Shown piece after piece: positions 1 to 5,683 of a DNA stretch of 7,993 bases (position 1 is its first letter; each line of letters begins with the position of its first letter). Source of the DNA: an uncultured Hyphomicrobiales bacterium (GTDB taxonomy: Bacteria; Pseudomonadota; Alphaproteobacteria; Rhizobiales; Aestuariivirgaceae); the NCBI GenBank assembly GCA_903930095.1, contig CAIYXE010000445.1, positions 1 to 7,993 on the forward strand. The letters are read 5' to 3'. Made by a program: the position numbers and the translations under genes. The notes under the pieces were generated by a model that was given only the letters and a program-made list of their open reading frames with translations, ran no database searches and was not told the origin of the DNA.

Positions 1-1
1 A

Positions 2-325
2 GAGCATCTGGGTTCATCACTCGTCGTGGTGATGGGCCATCAGCACTGTGGCGCCGTCACGGCCGCATGCAACGCGGTTCAAAAGGGTGAGCAGCCGGGT
101 GGTTTCATCGGTAAGCTGGTAGACGCGATCACTCCCGCGGCAGAAGTGATGATGGGCAAGGACGGCGACTTTGTCGCCAATACCGTTCTAGAAAATGCCC
201 GCCGTAATGCTGAAACGATCCTCACGGCGAGTGAGGTCGTCAAGGACCTTGTATCTGTGGGCAAGCTGAAGGTAATTTATGCAACCTATGATATCGATTC
301 CGGTGTGGTGGAGTTCCACAGCTGA
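2..325 (+). CDS. Beta-class carbonic anhydrase, C-terminal part (5' end outside window)
   Basis: The frame is open from the window edge to a TGA at 323-325, so this is a 3' fragment of about 107 residues. It contains the core VVVMGHQHCGAVTAA, the beta-strand/loop in which beta-carbonic anhydrases carry the zinc ligands His-x-x-Cys (codons at 38-40 and 47-49). The fragment ends in YATYDIDSGVVEF, like the usual last beta-strand of the family. The family interconverts CO2 and bicarbonate with a zinc ion, usually as a cytoplasmic dimer or tetramer. The first zinc Cys and its Asp/Arg partner must lie upstream and cannot be checked. Base composition is less GC-rich than the genes to the right. The family assignment is firm; the exact subclade is not determinable. 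Confidence 0.9.
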   Translation, partial: EHLGSSLVVVMGHQHCGAVTAACNAVQKGEQPGGFIGKLVDAITPAAEVMMGKDGDFVANTVLENARRNAETILTASEVVKDLVSVGKLKVIYATYDIDSGVVEFHS

Positions 326-361
326 CAGATTGCTTTGGCGGATCCACTGTCACAAGGACGG

Positions 362-390
362 GGGATGTCCCGGTCGATGTAGACATTCCC
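362..390 (+). other. Imperfect hairpin downstream of the carbonic anhydrase gene
   Basis: GGGATGTC at 362-369 can pair with GACATTCCC at 382-390 with a single bulged T, leaving a 12-base loop. It sits 36 bases after the carbonic anhydrase stop codon. No T-run follows, so it is not a convincing intrinsic terminator; it could be an mRNA 3'-end structure or part of the leader of the small ORF at 461. Confidence 0.35.
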
Positions 391-402
391 AGTGAGGTTG
401 GC

Positions 403-457
403 GTTGCTCTCCTCGAGCCGTAGGCTCGGGGGGGGTCAATCCTGAACGGAGAGCAAC
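403..457 (+). promoter_or_regulatory. Nested inverted repeat that would sequester the ribosome-binding site of the ORF at 461
   Basis: GTTGCTCTCC (403-412) is the exact reverse complement of GGAGAGCAAC (448-457). Between the arms is a second perfect hairpin, CGAGCC (414-419), loop GTA, GGCTCG (423-428), followed by a run of eight G (428-435). The right arm contains the GGAGAG that would be the Shine-Dalgarno for the ATG at 461. In RNA the long stem would therefore hide the ribosome-binding site, and the inner hairpin shortens the effective loop. The geometry is seen directly; a role as a translational switch, RNA thermometer or attenuator is inference. Confidence 0.5.
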
Positions 458-460
458 ATC

Positions 461-529
461 ATGAAAAAAACGACCAGATCGATCAATGTTCTTGCCAGCA
501 TTTCCGGCATTTCGGAGATGAAGGTCTGA
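461..529 (+). CDS. Possible small protein of 22 residues, function unknown
   Basis: An ATG at 461 is preceded by GGAGAG (448-453) at good spacing and opens a frame of 22 codons ending at TGA 527-529. The peptide starts MKKTTRS and continues with a mildly hydrophobic Ile/Val/Ser/Gly stretch, ending EMKV. It is too short for domain recognition, and no family is recognised. Points in favour are the strong ribosome-binding site, the Lys-rich start and the structured leader upstream. Points against are its length and the possibility of chance. Its stop codon abuts the stop of the convergent gene, the two forming the palindrome TGATCA. It could also be the remnant start of a truncated gene. Confidence 0.3.
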   Translation: MKKTTRSINVLASISGISEMKV

Positions 530-1780
530 TCACAGCGCCGCCTTTAGCGCGCCTGCCAGATTGCCCTGTGACCCGGCCTCGACCCCGGGAAGAGCGAGCC
601 AGCGCGCCATAAGCCGCAGCTCTTGAGCAAGCGCCGCGGCGGTCTCCGCGGGTTCGGCGTGGGCTTCGTGGTGGGAGGCGTTGGCGCGCAGCACACCGGC
701 CTTGCGGTCGGCCTTCAGGCAGACCCGGCCCACGATCCTGTCCCGGTGCAGGAACGGCAGCACGTAGTATCCGAATTTCCGTTTCTCAGCAGGGGTATAG
801 ATCTCGATCCTGTAGTGAAAGCTGAAGAGCCGTTCGGCCCGCGACCGCTCCCACACCACGGGGTCGAAGGGCGAGAGAAGGGCCGTCCCGCCCGCCTTGC
901 GCGCCCGTATGGCATCGGCGTGCAGATAGGCCTGCTGCTGCCAGCCTTCAACACTGACAGGGGTCAGCCTGCCGTCCTCGACGAGTTCGGCGAGCGCGGT
1001 TCTGGCCGCTGCCACGGGCAGTCGGAAATAGTCCCGCAGATCGGTCCCGGTGGCCACGCCCAGTGCTGCGCCCGAGAGGTCCATCAGCTTGCGGATCGCA
1101 TCGGCCTCGGACGGTGCCGGAAGCGCGAGGATATCCTGCGGAATCACCCGCTCCGGAATGTCATACAGCCGCTCGAAACCGGAGCGCGCCGCGGTGGTGA
1201 GAAGCCCCTGGTCGAACAGCGTCTCCAGCGCCAGCTTGCCTCTTGACCAGCCCCACCAGCCGCCCTCCGCCTTGCCGCCTCCGGGCACCTGCGCCGCCAC
1301 GGAGGGGCCGTTGTGCGTCACGAAATCGAGGACCTCGCGGAGGTAGCGCCGCTCCTCGCGGCCGAAGCGGTTCATCTGAACATAGGTGCCATCGCCAGCC
1401 CGCGCCCTGGCCATGCGCCAGCGCATCAGCGGGTGAAGCTCCAGCGGCAGCAGGCTTGCCTCATGCGCCCAGCATTCAAACAGCGCGCGCTTGCGGGTAT
1501 TGAAGCTCCGCTCGTCGAGGGTCGCGTGAGGGTAAGCACCCAGCCGCGAATAGAGCGGCAGGTAGTGCGAGCGGACGAGGACGTTGACGCTGTCGATCTG
1601 CAGCAGGTTGAGCTTGCGGATCATCGGGGCCATCCGGGCCCATGTCACCTTTCCCGTCCGGTCGCCACGGGTGAAGCCCTGCGCGGCCAGTGCCACGCGG
1701 CGGGCCTCTGCGATGGTCAGCCGGTCAGGCAGCCTTCTCGGTCCAGGCCGCCTTGGCGGGGATCGATTCGCCCGGCCCAA
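530..1780 (-). CDS. YcaQ/AlkX-type winged-helix DNA glycosylase (DNA crosslink repair)
   Basis: The product belongs to the HTH_42 winged-helix family that includes E. coli YcaQ (AlkX) and Streptomyces AlkZ. These glycosylases remove bulky alkylated purines and unhook interstrand crosslinks. Visible landmarks, numbered from the ATG at 1780, are LTIAEARR (21-28), NLLQIDSVNVLVRSHY (58-73), the WAHEASLLP segment (104-112) and a C-terminal region with LLSPFDPVVW (301-310). The Gln-Ile-Asp at 61-63 matches the Q-aliphatic-D catalytic motif of the AlkX branch, whereas AlkZ has Q-aliphatic-Q. Length is normal for the family. The start is uncertain. ATG at 1780 gives 416 residues but overlaps the upstream zinc-finger gene by 56 bases, lacks a clear Shine-Dalgarno, and adds an Arg/Pro-rich leader (1-20). 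A CTG at 1732 or 1720 is possible. It is probably co-transcribed with the zinc-finger gene. Confidence 0.85.
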   Translation of the reverse strand: MGRANRSPPRRPGPRRLPDRLTIAEARRVALAAQGFTRGDRTGKVTWARMAPMIRKLNLLQIDSVNVLVRSHYLPLYSRLGAYPHATLDERSFNTRKRALFECWAHEASLLPLELHPLMRWRMARARAGDGTYVQMNRFGREERRYLREVLDFVTHNGPSVAAQVPGGGKAEGGWWGWSRGKLALETLFDQGLLTTAARSGFERLYDIPERVIPQDILALPAPSEADAIRKLMDLSGAALGVATGTDLRDYFRLPVAAARTALAELVEDGRLTPVSVEGWQQQAYLHADAIRARKAGGTALLSPFDPVVWERSRAERLFSFHYRIEIYTPAEKRKFGYYVLPFLHRDRIVGRVCLKADRKAGVLRANASHHEAHAEPAETAAALAQELRLMARWLALPGVEAGSQGNLAGALKAAL

Positions 1781-1970
1781 GGCGCGGGTTGAACTTGTAG
1801 AGCGTCGAGCAGTAGGGGCACACCGTCTCGGTTTCCGAGCCCATGTCGATGAAGATGTGCGGATGGTCGAAGGGCGGCAGCGCGCCGATGCACATGAACT
1901 CCTTCGCCCCCACCTCGATCGCCGGAAGGCCCATCTCGTTCTGGAAATGGGGTGTCGCGCCCGTTGCCAT
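1725..1970 (-). CDS. Small CHCC zinc-finger domain protein (zf-CHCC)
   Basis: An 81-residue protein with the signature of the zf-CHCC family, related to the zinc-binding domain of the complex I accessory subunit NDUFS6. Likely metal ligands are Cys27, His36 or His38, and the CPYC pair Cys51/Cys54. The segment EFMCIGALPPFDHPHIF is highly typical of alphaproteobacterial members. Start chosen at ATG 1970: GAGG lies a few bases upstream, and the homologous region begins here. The open frame continues upstream to 2054, but that extension would overlap the divergent hydrolase gene. The C-terminal codons overlap the extended open frame of the following YcaQ/AlkX gene, suggesting one transcript. The exact function is unknown; a role near respiratory complex I is only inferred from family similarity. 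Confidence 0.85.
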   Translation of the reverse strand: MATGATPHFQNEMGLPAIEVGAKEFMCIGALPPFDHPHIFIDMGSETETVCPYCSTLYKFNPRLGPGESIPAKAAWTEKAA

Positions 1971-2022
1971 GTCGTCCTCGGAATGCTTGTCTCGGCAGCG
2001 GATTAGCATATGTTCCGGGGCC
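1971..2022. promoter_or_regulatory. Short divergent intergenic region
   Basis: These 52 bases separate the divergent start codons of the zinc-finger gene and the alpha/beta hydrolase, so both promoters must lie here or inside the neighbouring coding regions. The AT-richer core GATTAGCATATG (2001-2012) is the only promoter-like stretch. No well-spaced -35/-10 pair was found. The assignment rests on gene orientation. Confidence 0.4.
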
Positions 2023-2766
2023 ATGCCTACATTCAATTCCGGCGGCGTCACCATCGCCTATGAGACGGCGGGCGAGGGGCCGCCCATCCTCCTCATTCAC
2101 GGTTTCGCCTCCACGGGCCGCGTCAACTGGTGGGACACGGGCTGGGTGAAGACGCTCACGGACGGGGGCCGCCTGGTCGTCACCTTCGACCATCGCGGCC
2201 ACGGCCAGAGCGAGAAGCTCTATGATTCCGCCCTCTACCCCGCCGCCGAAATGGCCGAGGACGCCCGCCGCCTGCTCGATCACCTCGCCATCCCGGTGGC
2301 TGACGTCATGGGCTATTCCATGGGCGCGCGCGTTGCGGCCTTTCTCGCCATCAACCACCCGCAGCGGGTGCGCCGCGCCGTCTTCGCAGGTCTTGCCCAA
2401 CGCATGATCACCGGCGTGGGCGGGGCGGAGGCCATCGCTGAGGCCCTGGAAGCGCCCTCGAGGGACGAAGTGAGCGATCCCGCCGCCCGCTCCTTCCGCA
2501 TCTTCGCCGAGCAGACGAAGAGCGACCTTGCCGCGCTTTCCGCCTGTATCCGCTCCTCGCGGGAGAAGATCGCGGCGGAGGAACTGGCGAGGATCCGCGT
2601 CCCGGTCCTCGTCGTCGCGGGCGAGAATGATGATGTCGCGGGCGATGTCGAGACGCTGGTGAACACCATCCCCGGCGCGCGCGGCCTTACGCTGCCCGGC
2701 CGCAACCACATGAACGCCGTGGGCGACCGCGGCTACCAGGACGCCGTCCTGGCGGTCCTCGCCTGA
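2023..2766 (+). CDS. Alpha/beta hydrolase
   Basis: A 247-residue alpha/beta-hydrolase-fold protein. HGFAS (26-30) is the oxyanion-hole segment. DHRGHGQS (56-63) is the usual strand/turn after it. GYSMGA (97-102) is the nucleophile elbow with catalytic Ser99. VLVVAGENDD (195-204) carries the acid, Asp203 or Asp204, and GRNHM (226-230) supplies His229. No signal peptide is visible, so it is cytoplasmic. The family hydrolyses esters, lactones or similar bonds; the substrate cannot be read from sequence, although the layout resembles 3-oxoadipate enol-lactonase-like enzymes. The start is ATG at 2023, where homology begins; the longer frame back to 1843 runs antisense through the zinc-finger gene and is not credible. 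The ribosome-binding site is weak (CGGGGCC). The gene ends three bases from the convergent crotonase gene. Confidence 0.9.
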   Translation: MPTFNSGGVTIAYETAGEGPPILLIHGFASTGRVNWWDTGWVKTLTDGGRLVVTFDHRGHGQSEKLYDSALYPAAEMAEDARRLLDHLAIPVADVMGYSMGARVAAFLAINHPQRVRRAVFAGLAQRMITGVGGAEAIAEALEAPSRDEVSDPAARSFRIFAEQTKSDLAALSACIRSSREKIAAEELARIRVPVLVVAGENDDVAGDVETLVNTIPGARGLTLPGRNHMNAVGDRGYQDAVLAVLA

Positions 2767-2769
2767 GGC

Positions 2770-3567
2770 TCACGCGCCGCGGAAGACGGGCTTGCGCTTT
2801 TCCATGAAGGCCGTGCGCCCCTCGGCATAGTCCTCGCTGTCGAAGCAGCGGGCGGCAAGCCAGGCCACCTCGGCGTCATCATCATGCCCGGGCCGCCGGA
2901 CCAGGAAGTCGATCGCCTTCTTGGCATGGGTGATGGTAAGGGGCGCGCCATGGGCGACGTCGGCGGCAAGTGCTGCGGTTTCGGCTTCGATATCGGCTGC
3001 GAGCCGGTCGATGAGGCCGATGGTCAGCGCCTCATCCGCCATCACCCGGCGGGCGGTGAAGATCAATTCCTTGGCGGTTGCGGGCCCGACGGCGGCGACG
3101 AGGTCGCTCAGCCCGTCCAGCGGGTAGGCCAGCCCCAGCCGCGCGGGCGGCAGGGAGAACTGGGCGGAGCCATCGGCAATCCGCAGGTCAGCGGCCAGCG
3201 CCAGGGCGAGGCCGCCCCCGATGCAGAACCCCTGCACCATGGCGATCACCGGCCTGGCGCTACCCCGGATTGAAGCAAATGCATGACCGTTCAACCTTTC
3301 ATAGCGGGCTGCGGCAGCCGAATCACTGCGCGCCGTGGCGAATTCGGAGATGTCGGCCCCCGCCGCGAAGGCTTCCGAGCCCTTGCCGCGGATGATGATC
3401 GTGCGCACTTCCGGATGGGCATTGAGGGCGGCGACAAGGGGCGGAATTGCGGCCCACATCTCGGCGTTCAGGGCGTTTCGGCGTTCAGGCCGGTTCAGCA
3501 CCAGCCAGCCGGTCGCGCCTTCGACGAAGGCGTCGAGGAAGGCGGAAGGTGATTGCATCTTGATCAT
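2770..3567 (-). CDS. Enoyl-CoA hydratase/isomerase (crotonase) family protein with non-canonical active site
   Basis: A 265-residue crotonase-fold protein, normal family length. Markers are LNRPERRNALN (24-34), the oxyanion/CoA segment FAAGADISEF (67-76), and GFCIGGGLALALAADLRIA (113-131) with the second oxyanion glycine loop. Classical enoyl-CoA hydratase has catalytic glutamates after GGGC and in the QPE segment. By hand alignment these positions are Ala121 (GGGLA) and Pro141 (SLPPARLGL). Simple hydratase chemistry is therefore unlikely; the protein may be an isomerase, decarboxylase or hydrolase-type acyl-CoA enzyme. The start is ATG 3567, with Met4 at 3558 as an alternative; neither has a strong Shine-Dalgarno. 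It is convergent with the hydrolase and divergent from cysE. A functional tie to the hydrolase (acyl-CoA or aromatic acid metabolism) is speculative. Confidence 0.88.
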   Translation of the reverse strand: MIKMQSPSAFLDAFVEGATGWLVLNRPERRNALNAEMWAAIPPLVAALNAHPEVRTIIIRGKGSEAFAAGADISEFATARSDSAAAARYERLNGHAFASIRGSARPVIAMVQGFCIGGGLALALAADLRIADGSAQFSLPPARLGLAYPLDGLSDLVAAVGPATAKELIFTARRVMADEALTIGLIDRLAADIEAETAALAADVAHGAPLTITHAKKAIDFLVRRPGHDDDAEVAWLAARCFDSEDYAEGRTAFMEKRKPVFRGA

Positions 3568-3671
3568 GGGTCAACTCTGTAGACTACCGACTAGACCTTC
3601 ACAATGCTGGCATGGGATATCCATACAAAGAAGGTTGCAGTATAGTGACTGCCGGAATCCGGGAGTGAAGA
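3568..3671. promoter_or_regulatory. Divergent intergenic region between the crotonase gene and cysE
   Basis: About 104 bases between divergent starts; it should hold promoters for both directions. It is AT-richer than the flanking genes, with TATCCATACAAAG (3619-3631) and GCAGTATAGTGAC (3635-3647) as the most promoter-like parts. TAGAC occurs twice, 12 bases apart, near the crotonase start. The cysE Shine-Dalgarno GGGAG sits at 3661-3665, six bases before the ATG. No known operator motif could be assigned. Confidence 0.45.
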
Positions 3672-4499
3672 ATGCTTGTCAGGAGACAGTCCGTCGAGAA
3701 AGTCGATCCCGTCTGGAGCCGCATCCGCGAGGAGGCCGAGGCGATTGCCCGGCATGAGCCAGCACTCGGCGGCTTCATCTTCTCGCTGATCCTCAACCAT
3801 GACAGCTTCGAGGAGGCGCTCACCCACCGCCTGGCCCAGCGCCTCGGCAACGCCGACATCGGCGCCGACCTCATCGTCCACGCCTTCTCTGACGCGATCG
3901 AGGCCGAGCCCGAGATCGGGCATGCGGCACGCGCCGACATCATCGCCACTTTCGACCGTGACCCCGCCTGCCACCGCTACATAGACCCGCTGCTGTATTT
4001 CAAGGGCTACCAGGCAATCCAGACGCACCGCATGGCGCACCGTTTGTGGCTCATGGGCCGTAAGGACTTCGCCTATTACCTGCAGAGCCGCCTCTCAGCA
4101 CTTTCGGCGATCGACATCCACCCGGCGGCGCGGATCGGCAAGGGCATCATGGTCGACCACGGCCATGATATCGTGATCGGCGAAACCTCGGTGATCGAGG
4201 ACAATGTCTCGATCATGCAGGGTGTGACACTCGGCGGCACCGGCAAGGAGGCGGGCGACCGCCACCCCAAGATCCGCCGCGGCGTGCTGGTGGGGGCAGG
4301 GGCCAAGATCCTCGGCAATATCGAGATCGGGCATTGCTCGCGCGTTGCCGCCTGCTCGGTCGTGCTGCATGATGTGCCGCCCAACACGACGGTTGCGGGC
4401 GTTCCTGCCAAGGTGGTGGGTTATGCCGGTTGCACCGAGCCCGCCCGCGCCATGGACCACAATGTGGAGCCGGTTGCAGCACCTGGCGATAAGGGCTAG
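3672..4499 (+). CDS. cysE: Serine O-acetyltransferase (CysE)
   Basis: Transfers acetyl from acetyl-CoA to L-serine to give O-acetylserine, the committing step of cysteine synthesis; cytoplasmic. The 275-residue protein has the N-terminal all-helical SATase domain (about 10-140; WSRIREEA, SFEEALTHRLAQRL, DPLLYFKGYQAIQTHR) and then a left-handed beta-helix of hexapeptide repeats. DIHPAARIGKG (148-158) and VDHGHDIVIGE (161-171) place the catalytic pair at Asp148 and His163, corresponding to Asp143/His158 of the E. coli enzyme. GGTGKEAGDRHPKI (188-201) is the acetyl-CoA/serine loop, and AGVPAKVVG (242-250) closes the helix. A C-terminal tail of about 25 residues follows, where CysE proteins often carry the segment that binds cysteine synthase; it does not end in Ile. 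It is the first gene of a three-gene operon. Confidence 0.96.
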   Translation: MLVRRQSVEKVDPVWSRIREEAEAIARHEPALGGFIFSLILNHDSFEEALTHRLAQRLGNADIGADLIVHAFSDAIEAEPEIGHAARADIIATFDRDPACHRYIDPLLYFKGYQAIQTHRMAHRLWLMGRKDFAYYLQSRLSALSAIDIHPAARIGKGIMVDHGHDIVIGETSVIEDNVSIMQGVTLGGTGKEAGDRHPKIRRGVLVGAGAKILGNIEIGHCSRVAACSVVLHDVPPNTTVAGVPAKVVGYAGCTEPARAMDHNVEPVAAPGDKG

Positions 4500-4518
4500 A
4501 CGGGCCCCACCATCCAGC

Positions 4519-4535
4519 GGAGAGGTCCGGCCTTG
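4519..4535 (+). promoter_or_regulatory. Ribosome-binding site deciding a TTG start
   Basis: GGAGAGG at 4519-4525 lies seven bases before TTG 4533-4535. There is no in-frame ATG near the conserved N-terminus, and the encoded start (TTG-read Met, then KPEEIAKL) matches where the DUF3126 family begins, so TTG is the likely initiation codon. Confidence 0.7.
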
Positions 4536-4745
4536 AAACCCGAAGAGATCGCCAAGCTCACGAAATTCCTGCGCGCCAAGTTCGAGCTGGCCTCGATCAG
4601 CGTCAGAAAGCGGCCGCAGAAATCGGACTCGGCGGAAGTCTACATCGGCGAGGAATTCGTCGGCGTGATCTTCCGCGACGAGGAGGACGGCGAACTCTCC
4701 TACAATTTCTCCATGGCGATCCTCGATTTCGACCTCGAGGACTGA
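4533..4745 (+). CDS. DUF3126 family protein
   Basis: A 70-residue acidic protein recognised as DUF3126, a short family known from alphaproteobacteria with no established function. The diagnostic part is the second half: SAEVYIGEEFVGVIFRDEED (33-52) followed by YNFSMAILDFDLED. The N-terminus MKPEEIAKLTKFLRAKF is probably helical, followed by beta-strands. There are no signal peptide, membrane segment or cysteines. It starts 33 bases after cysE and ends 12 bases before the gamma-carbonic anhydrase gene, so it is almost certainly in one operon with them. From memory, DUF3126 is commonly found beside cysE, which would hint at a role in cysteine or sulfur metabolism; that is inference. Confidence 0.88.
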   Translation: MKPEEIAKLTKFLRAKFELASISVRKRPQKSDSAEVYIGEEFVGVIFRDEEDGELSYNFSMAILDFDLED

Positions 4746-4757
4746 CGGAGCCCTGCC

Positions 4758-5375
4758 ATGGCGATCTACGCGCTGGACGGCATCGCGCCGGAACTGCCCG
4801 GGGAAGGGTCCTTCTGGATCGCGCCCGATGCGGCGGTGATCGGCAAGGTCAGGCTTGCAGCCATGGCAAGCATCTGGTTCGGCGCGGTGATCCGCGGCGA
4901 CAATGAATGGATCACCATCGGCGAGAATTCCAACGTGCAGGATGGCGCGGTGCTGCACACCGACCCCGGCCTGCAATTGCGCGTCGGGCAGAACTGCACC
5001 ATCGGCCACAAGGCCATCCTGCATGGCTGCGAGGTGGGCGACAACACGCTGATCGGCATGGGCGCGGTGATCCTCAACCGCGCGAAAATCGGCAGCAACT
5101 GCCTGATCGGCGCCAATGCGCTCATCACCGAGGGCAAGGTCATCCCTGATAATTCCCTCGTCATGGGCCAGCCCGGCAAGGTCATGGGTGAGCTCAACGA
5201 GGATACCATCGCCGGCCTCACCCGCTCCGCGGCAGGCTATGTGCGCAACTGGCAGCGCTTCGCCCGGGCCTCACACCCCTCTGACGGCAAGGATCCCGCC
5301 GGCATCGCCGATCAGGCACCGGCCTTCGCCGTTCAGCGCTTTGGCCGCCCCCCGCGCGCAAGATCAAAAGCGTGA
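4758..5375 (+). CDS. Gamma-class carbonic anhydrase-like hexapeptide protein
   Basis: A left-handed beta-helix protein of the YrdA/PaaY/gamma-carbonic anhydrase group, forming trimers with metal at subunit interfaces. The three zinc-ligand histidines are present: His67 (AVLHTD), His84 (TIGHKA) and His89 (ILHGCEV). Also present are the conserved Arg46/Asp48 in VIRGDN and Gln61 in NVQDG. After the beta-helix comes the usual C-terminal helix ([20 protein letters not shown], 147-166). Total length is 205 residues, some 25-30 more than typical; the extra tail is Pro/Ala/Arg-rich and ends next to a palindromic repeat that supplies the stop codon. The start ATG has GGAG seven bases upstream. Many members have little measurable carbonic anhydrase activity, so the reaction is not certain. 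Last gene of the cysE operon. Confidence 0.9.
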   Translation: MAIYALDGIAPELPGEGSFWIAPDAAVIGKVRLAAMASIWFGAVIRGDNEWITIGENSNVQDGAVLHTDPGLQLRVGQNCTIGHKAILHGCEVGDNTLIGMGAVILNRAKIGSNCLIGANALITEGKVIPDNSLVMGQPGKVMGELNEDTIAGLTRSAAGYVRNWQRFARASHPSDGKDPAGIADQAPAFAVQRFGRPPRARSKA

Positions 5376-5422
5376 GCATGTTCTTGCCGCGAAAGTGGTG
5401 CCCACCTTTGCGGATCATGCTC
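5374..5422. repeat. Rhizobial-type palindromic intergenic element
   Basis: The outer arms GAGCATG (5374-5380) and CATGCTC (5416-5422) are perfect complements. An inner stem pairs 5387-5398 with 5402-5413 (10 Watson-Crick pairs, one G-T, one A-C mismatch) around a three-base loop; the arms are separated by a small asymmetric internal loop. The outline agrees with the roughly 50-bp GAGCATGATC...GATCATGCTC palindromes that I recall as repeated many times in Hyphomicrobiales genomes. Its first bases overlap the TGA (5373-5375) of the gamma-carbonic anhydrase gene. It could act as an mRNA 3'-end or bidirectional stabiliser. Only one copy lies in this window, so repetition in the genome is inferred. 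Confidence 0.75.
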
Positions 5423-5683
5423 TGGGGCGAAGATTGCACCATCAATCCCGGGTAGCAAACATCTGGGGTGGGCCATACCGTCCGCAACCCTTGCGATTTT
5501 CGTTAAACCGTCCGGCAGCTATCAAAACGGCATGAACTCTGGCCAAAAGTAGCGGTGGGCTACGTAAGAATGCTGATTGCCGAATCCAAACGTTTTCAAT
5601 CATCTTGCAACCCAGAACGATTGCGTGCCGTCCGTTGCTTGAAAGGATAGCGCACAATCGAGTGCATTCTGGGGAGCGAATGA
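5423..5683 (+). promoter_or_regulatory. Lower-GC intergenic region upstream of the sensory gene cluster
   Basis: About 260 bases without a credible gene. It should contain the promoter of the following three-gene set. Seen here: CCGTCCG three times (5478-5484, 5508-5514, 5628-5634); GCAACCC twice (5484-5490, 5607-5613); a perfect 6-bp inverted repeat TGATTG (5574-5579) / CAATCA (5597-5602) with a 17-base spacer; and a GCAC-N6-GTGC inverted repeat at 5652-5665, close to the start codon. GGGGAG at 5671-5676 is the ribosome-binding site. No confident sigma-70 or sigma-54 promoter could be assigned by eye. Confidence 0.45.

Noticed and set aside
323..352. TGACAG/CTGTCA inverted repeat right after the carbonic anhydrase stop as a terminator
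   Set aside because: Only six pairs around an 18-base loop with no following T-run; too weak to call.
1843..2022. Upstream extension of the hydrolase reading frame
   Set aside because: It lies antisense within the zinc-finger gene and adds 60 residues with no family resemblance; the hydrolase homology begins at the ATG at 2023.
1717..2709. Long minus-strand open frame of 330 codons opposite the hydrolase
   Set aside because: It runs antisense through the well-supported hydrolase and into the zinc-finger gene. The translation is rich in Gly/Arg/Asp/His without recognisable domains, as expected for a shadow frame in GC-rich DNA.
4095..5024. Minus-strand open frame of 309 codons opposite cysE, DUF3126 and the gamma-carbonic anhydrase gene
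   Set aside because: It is the complement of three clear genes, has His/Asp/Arg-rich low-complexity translation and no domain.
5636..5660. TTGCTT ... ACAATC as a sigma-70 promoter for the sensory operon
   Set aside because: The spacer is only about 13 bases, too short for a normal -35/-10 pair.
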